DNA of 16,063 nucleotides from an uncultured Roseiflexaceae bacterium. GTDB lineage: Bacteria > Chloroflexota > Chloroflexia > Chloroflexales > Roseiflexaceae. The first letter of the stretch is position 1, and each line of letters starts with the position of its first letter. The DNA lies in the NCBI GenBank assembly GCA_937988885.1, contig CALKHR010000151.1:1-16063 (forward strand), written 5' to 3'. The notes beneath the pieces are model-generated. The model saw nothing but the letters and a program-made list of their open reading frames with translations. It was not told the DNA's origin and made no database searches. This document shows positions 14,802 to 16,063 of this stretch, one piece after another. A program made the position numbers and the translations under genes.

Positions 14802-15103
14802 GGGGAAGTGTGCGTCTTTTGGGATGATGGCTCAAGATTAATGCGAAAATGCTGTGCAAGATCTTGCGCCTGTTCGTTAGTGAAATGGGCCAACAAATAT
14901 GCCAACAGATCCTCCTGGCGATTCTGGCCGAACACCATACGGTACAAAGTCAGTGATCGGCGTAGCGCATCAAGACGTTCGCGATCTCGACTCAGTGGTA
15001 AAAAGGGAACATGCCGCTCGATAGAAGCACTGCCAGGAAACACCCAATATGGGATGATATCCGTTTGGGTAGACCCACGTCGTTCCTTGGCCTTCGTAAA
15101 TCC
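14798..15103 (-). pseudogene. C-terminal fragment of an SNF2-type defence helicase
   Basis: About 101 residues run from GFTKAKERRGS through FPGSASIERHVPFLPLSRD to LTLYRMVFGQNRQEDLLAYL and a TGA stop. I recognise the RQEDLL end as typical of C-termini of large SNF2-related helicases found with DUF499 and DUF1156 genes in defence islands; this is from memory. The helicase motor itself is absent. The fragment is preceded, in a different frame, by the start of a DUF6361 gene. Open frame continues upstream to 15448, but that part is out-of-frame translation of the other remnant. Confidence 0.6.
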
Positions 15104-15299
15104 ACGGGACAAATAAGAAATAGCGTGCTCGTGTTTGGATCGTCGAGGTGCCAGGGAAGAGTGTATCCGCGAATGCGTCGCGCACGCTCCCAAAGCCAAG
15201 TTCGTCGCGCGTGTCCTTCTCGCTGAAGGCGTTGATGACATCGAGCATCTTGCATCAATCGGTTTCCGAGTAGTCCAGCCAGGTGAACGAGGAAGGCAT
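15096..15299 (-). pseudogene. N-terminal fragment of a DUF6361 protein, with an internal stop
   Basis: An ATG at 15299 with GAGG before it begins MPSSFTWLDYSETD, then meets an in-frame TGA at codon 15. The same frame continues KMLDVINAFSEKDTRDELG, SVRDAFADTLFPGTSTIQTR and ARYFLFVPWIY. That is the strongly conserved start of DUF6361 proteins, which occur in phage-defence islands. After WIY the match ends at about 15100, where the helicase tail starts one frame over. The gene is thus broken both by a nonsense codon and by loss of everything after about residue 68. Confidence 0.75.
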
Positions 15300-15329
15300 T
15301 GGCTACCTCTTGTGATTTCCGATGTGATG

Positions 15330-15466
15330 CCAAATCTGATTGGATAGTTGTGATTAAAAGCTATGTAGCCTCGGCAGCAAGGGTTTTCCGTTTTTATGAT
15401 ATTGAGACGCTGCTCACACAGCGCCTCAATATCACGTCCCCTGCACATCCTTAATGTGGCGTCAAT
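15330..15466 (+). repeat. Hairpin repeat family, copy 4 (outside the cas locus)
   Basis: It starts with CCAAATCTGATTGG as copy 3 does. It continues with AAAAGC, TAGCC, GGCAGCAAGG and a TTTTTAT tract, then a long hairpin (15397-15412 with 15419-15434, one mismatch) and GGCGTCAATC. The stem sequence is largely different from that of copies 1-3, yet both arms have changed together and the position in the repeat is the same. The stop codon of the DUF499 gene lies in its last bases. Confidence 0.8.
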
Positions 15467-16063
15467 CTTCCTCGAACCCTACCTGCTCGAACTTCAGCAC
15501 GCGACTGTTTTCGGTGACGGTGCGCACCACGTTGTCGGGCACACCGTCGGGCACTTCGGCCTCGATCTCGAGCGTAATGCGCACCTTGGCGCCCAGCAGG
15601 CTGGTTAGGTGCACGATCACTTCTTCGGCGATCTGAGCGGCATGTAGGCTGACACGGGCTGGGTTGAGCTGGACCGAGCCGTGGAAGCGGCGCAGTTGGC
15701 GATTCGCTGGCTTGACCACTTCGGGTGTCGTTGGCTGGCTTGTGCTGCTTGAGTTCGCGGCAGGCACGAAGCTTGGAGACGATGTCTCGGCAATGCTGAA
15801 ACTGCTTTGGGCTTGTTCACGCTGAGCCTGTTGCTGCCGCCGTGCCTCCTCTTCGGCGTCGAGTTGCTGCTTAGCGACATCGGCTTTGACCACCAGGCCG
15901 CTGTCGTACTCGCTCAGCGTGATGGCATTGTTCACTTTGAGGCCGAGGTAGCGCCCGCTGCTTGCGTCGTAGCTTTCGGCGTAGGCGAAGGTCTCCACCT
16001 CCCAAGTCAGGCGCTTGACGCCCTCTTGAATCGCTTCTAACAGCACTTTGGGCTGCGTCAGAC
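15462..16063 (-). CDS. DUF499 ATPase of a defence island, C-terminal part only
   Basis: The frame is open to the right edge, so only the last 200 or so residues are present. The fold begins RLTWEVETFAYAESYDASSG, continues through a charged helix (KQQLDAEEEARRQQQAQREQ) and a Ser/Thr/Pro-rich linker, and ends in a conserved domain: RRFHGSVQLNPARVSLHAAQ, EEVIVHLTSLLGAKVRITLE, PDGVPDNVVRTVTENSRVLK. I recognise this end as that of DUF499-type ATP-binding proteins, large ATPases of defence loci that include DUF1156 methylases, DUF6361 proteins and helicases. The ATPase motifs would lie outside the window. Partners to its left are broken, so the system is probably not functional on this side. Confidence 0.75.
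   Translation of the reverse strand, partial: LTQPKVLLEAIQEGVKRLTWEVETFAYAESYDASSGRYLGLKVNNAITLSEYDSGLVVKADVAKQQLDAEEEARRQQQAQREQAQSSFSIAETSSPSFVPAANSSSTSQPTTPEVVKPANRQLRRFHGSVQLNPARVSLHAAQIAEEVIVHLTSLLGAKVRITLEIEAEVPDGVPDNVVRTVTENSRVLKFEQVGFEED

Noticed and set aside
14798..15448. One 216-codon gene
   Set aside because: Only its last 101 codons resemble a protein family; the first part is out-of-frame translation of the DUF6361 remnant and of hairpin repeat copy 4.

Overview
The window is almost entirely one complete type I-D CRISPR-Cas locus, read on the minus strand, with its CRISPR array at the left end and remnants of a second defence locus at the right end. The organism is a bacterium of moderately high GC. 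The I-D proteins, the dense intergenic palindromic repeats of the GTCATTTCGAAC and GTGACAAG kinds, and the DUF499/DUF6361 remnants together suggest a Chloroflexota member (Chloroflexia-like). That placement is inference from memory of similar genomes, not a search result.

Layout in the direction of transcription, right to left. At 15462-16063 is the C-terminal end of a DUF499-type ATPase, cut by the window edge. At 14798-15299 is a composite pseudogene: the start of a DUF6361 protein joined to the tail of what looks like an SNF2-type helicase. At 14265-14708 is an intact DUF1801 gene with a near-perfect consensus promoter that begins inside the end of the dead helicase. At 13113-14042 is a WYL-domain transcription regulator. 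After a promoter/operator region (about 12883-12918) comes the effector operon: cas3 (helicase only), cas10d (with HD nuclease), cas7/csc2, cas5/csc1 and cas6. An internal, strongly ribosome-bound start inside cas10d predicts a separate small subunit, Cas11d. After an 877-bp gap full of repeats comes cas4, then a 221-bp gap with another repeat, then cas1 and cas2, then a leader and the array.

The array (1-1467) has 20 identical 37-bp repeats and 19 full spacers, and runs off the left edge. In minus-strand orientation the repeat carries a hairpin and ends in ATAGAAAC, the expected 8-nt crRNA handle. The leader is therefore at 1468-1696, next to cas2, and the newest spacer is the rightmost one.

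How it works together, from knowledge of the family: Cas1, Cas2 and Cas4 capture spacers; Cas6 cuts the array transcript; Cas5, Cas7, Cas10d and Cas11d assemble on crRNA; Cas3 unwinds and the HD domain of Cas10d cuts target DNA. The WYL protein is the obvious candidate regulator.

The gene set is a known system. The less expected material is non-coding: a four-copy family of roughly 110-140 bp hairpin repeats, three of them inside the cas locus, with stem changes that compensate each other; structured leader repeats; a perfect operator-like palindrome over the -35 region of the cas promoter; and a spacer made of two perfect hairpins.
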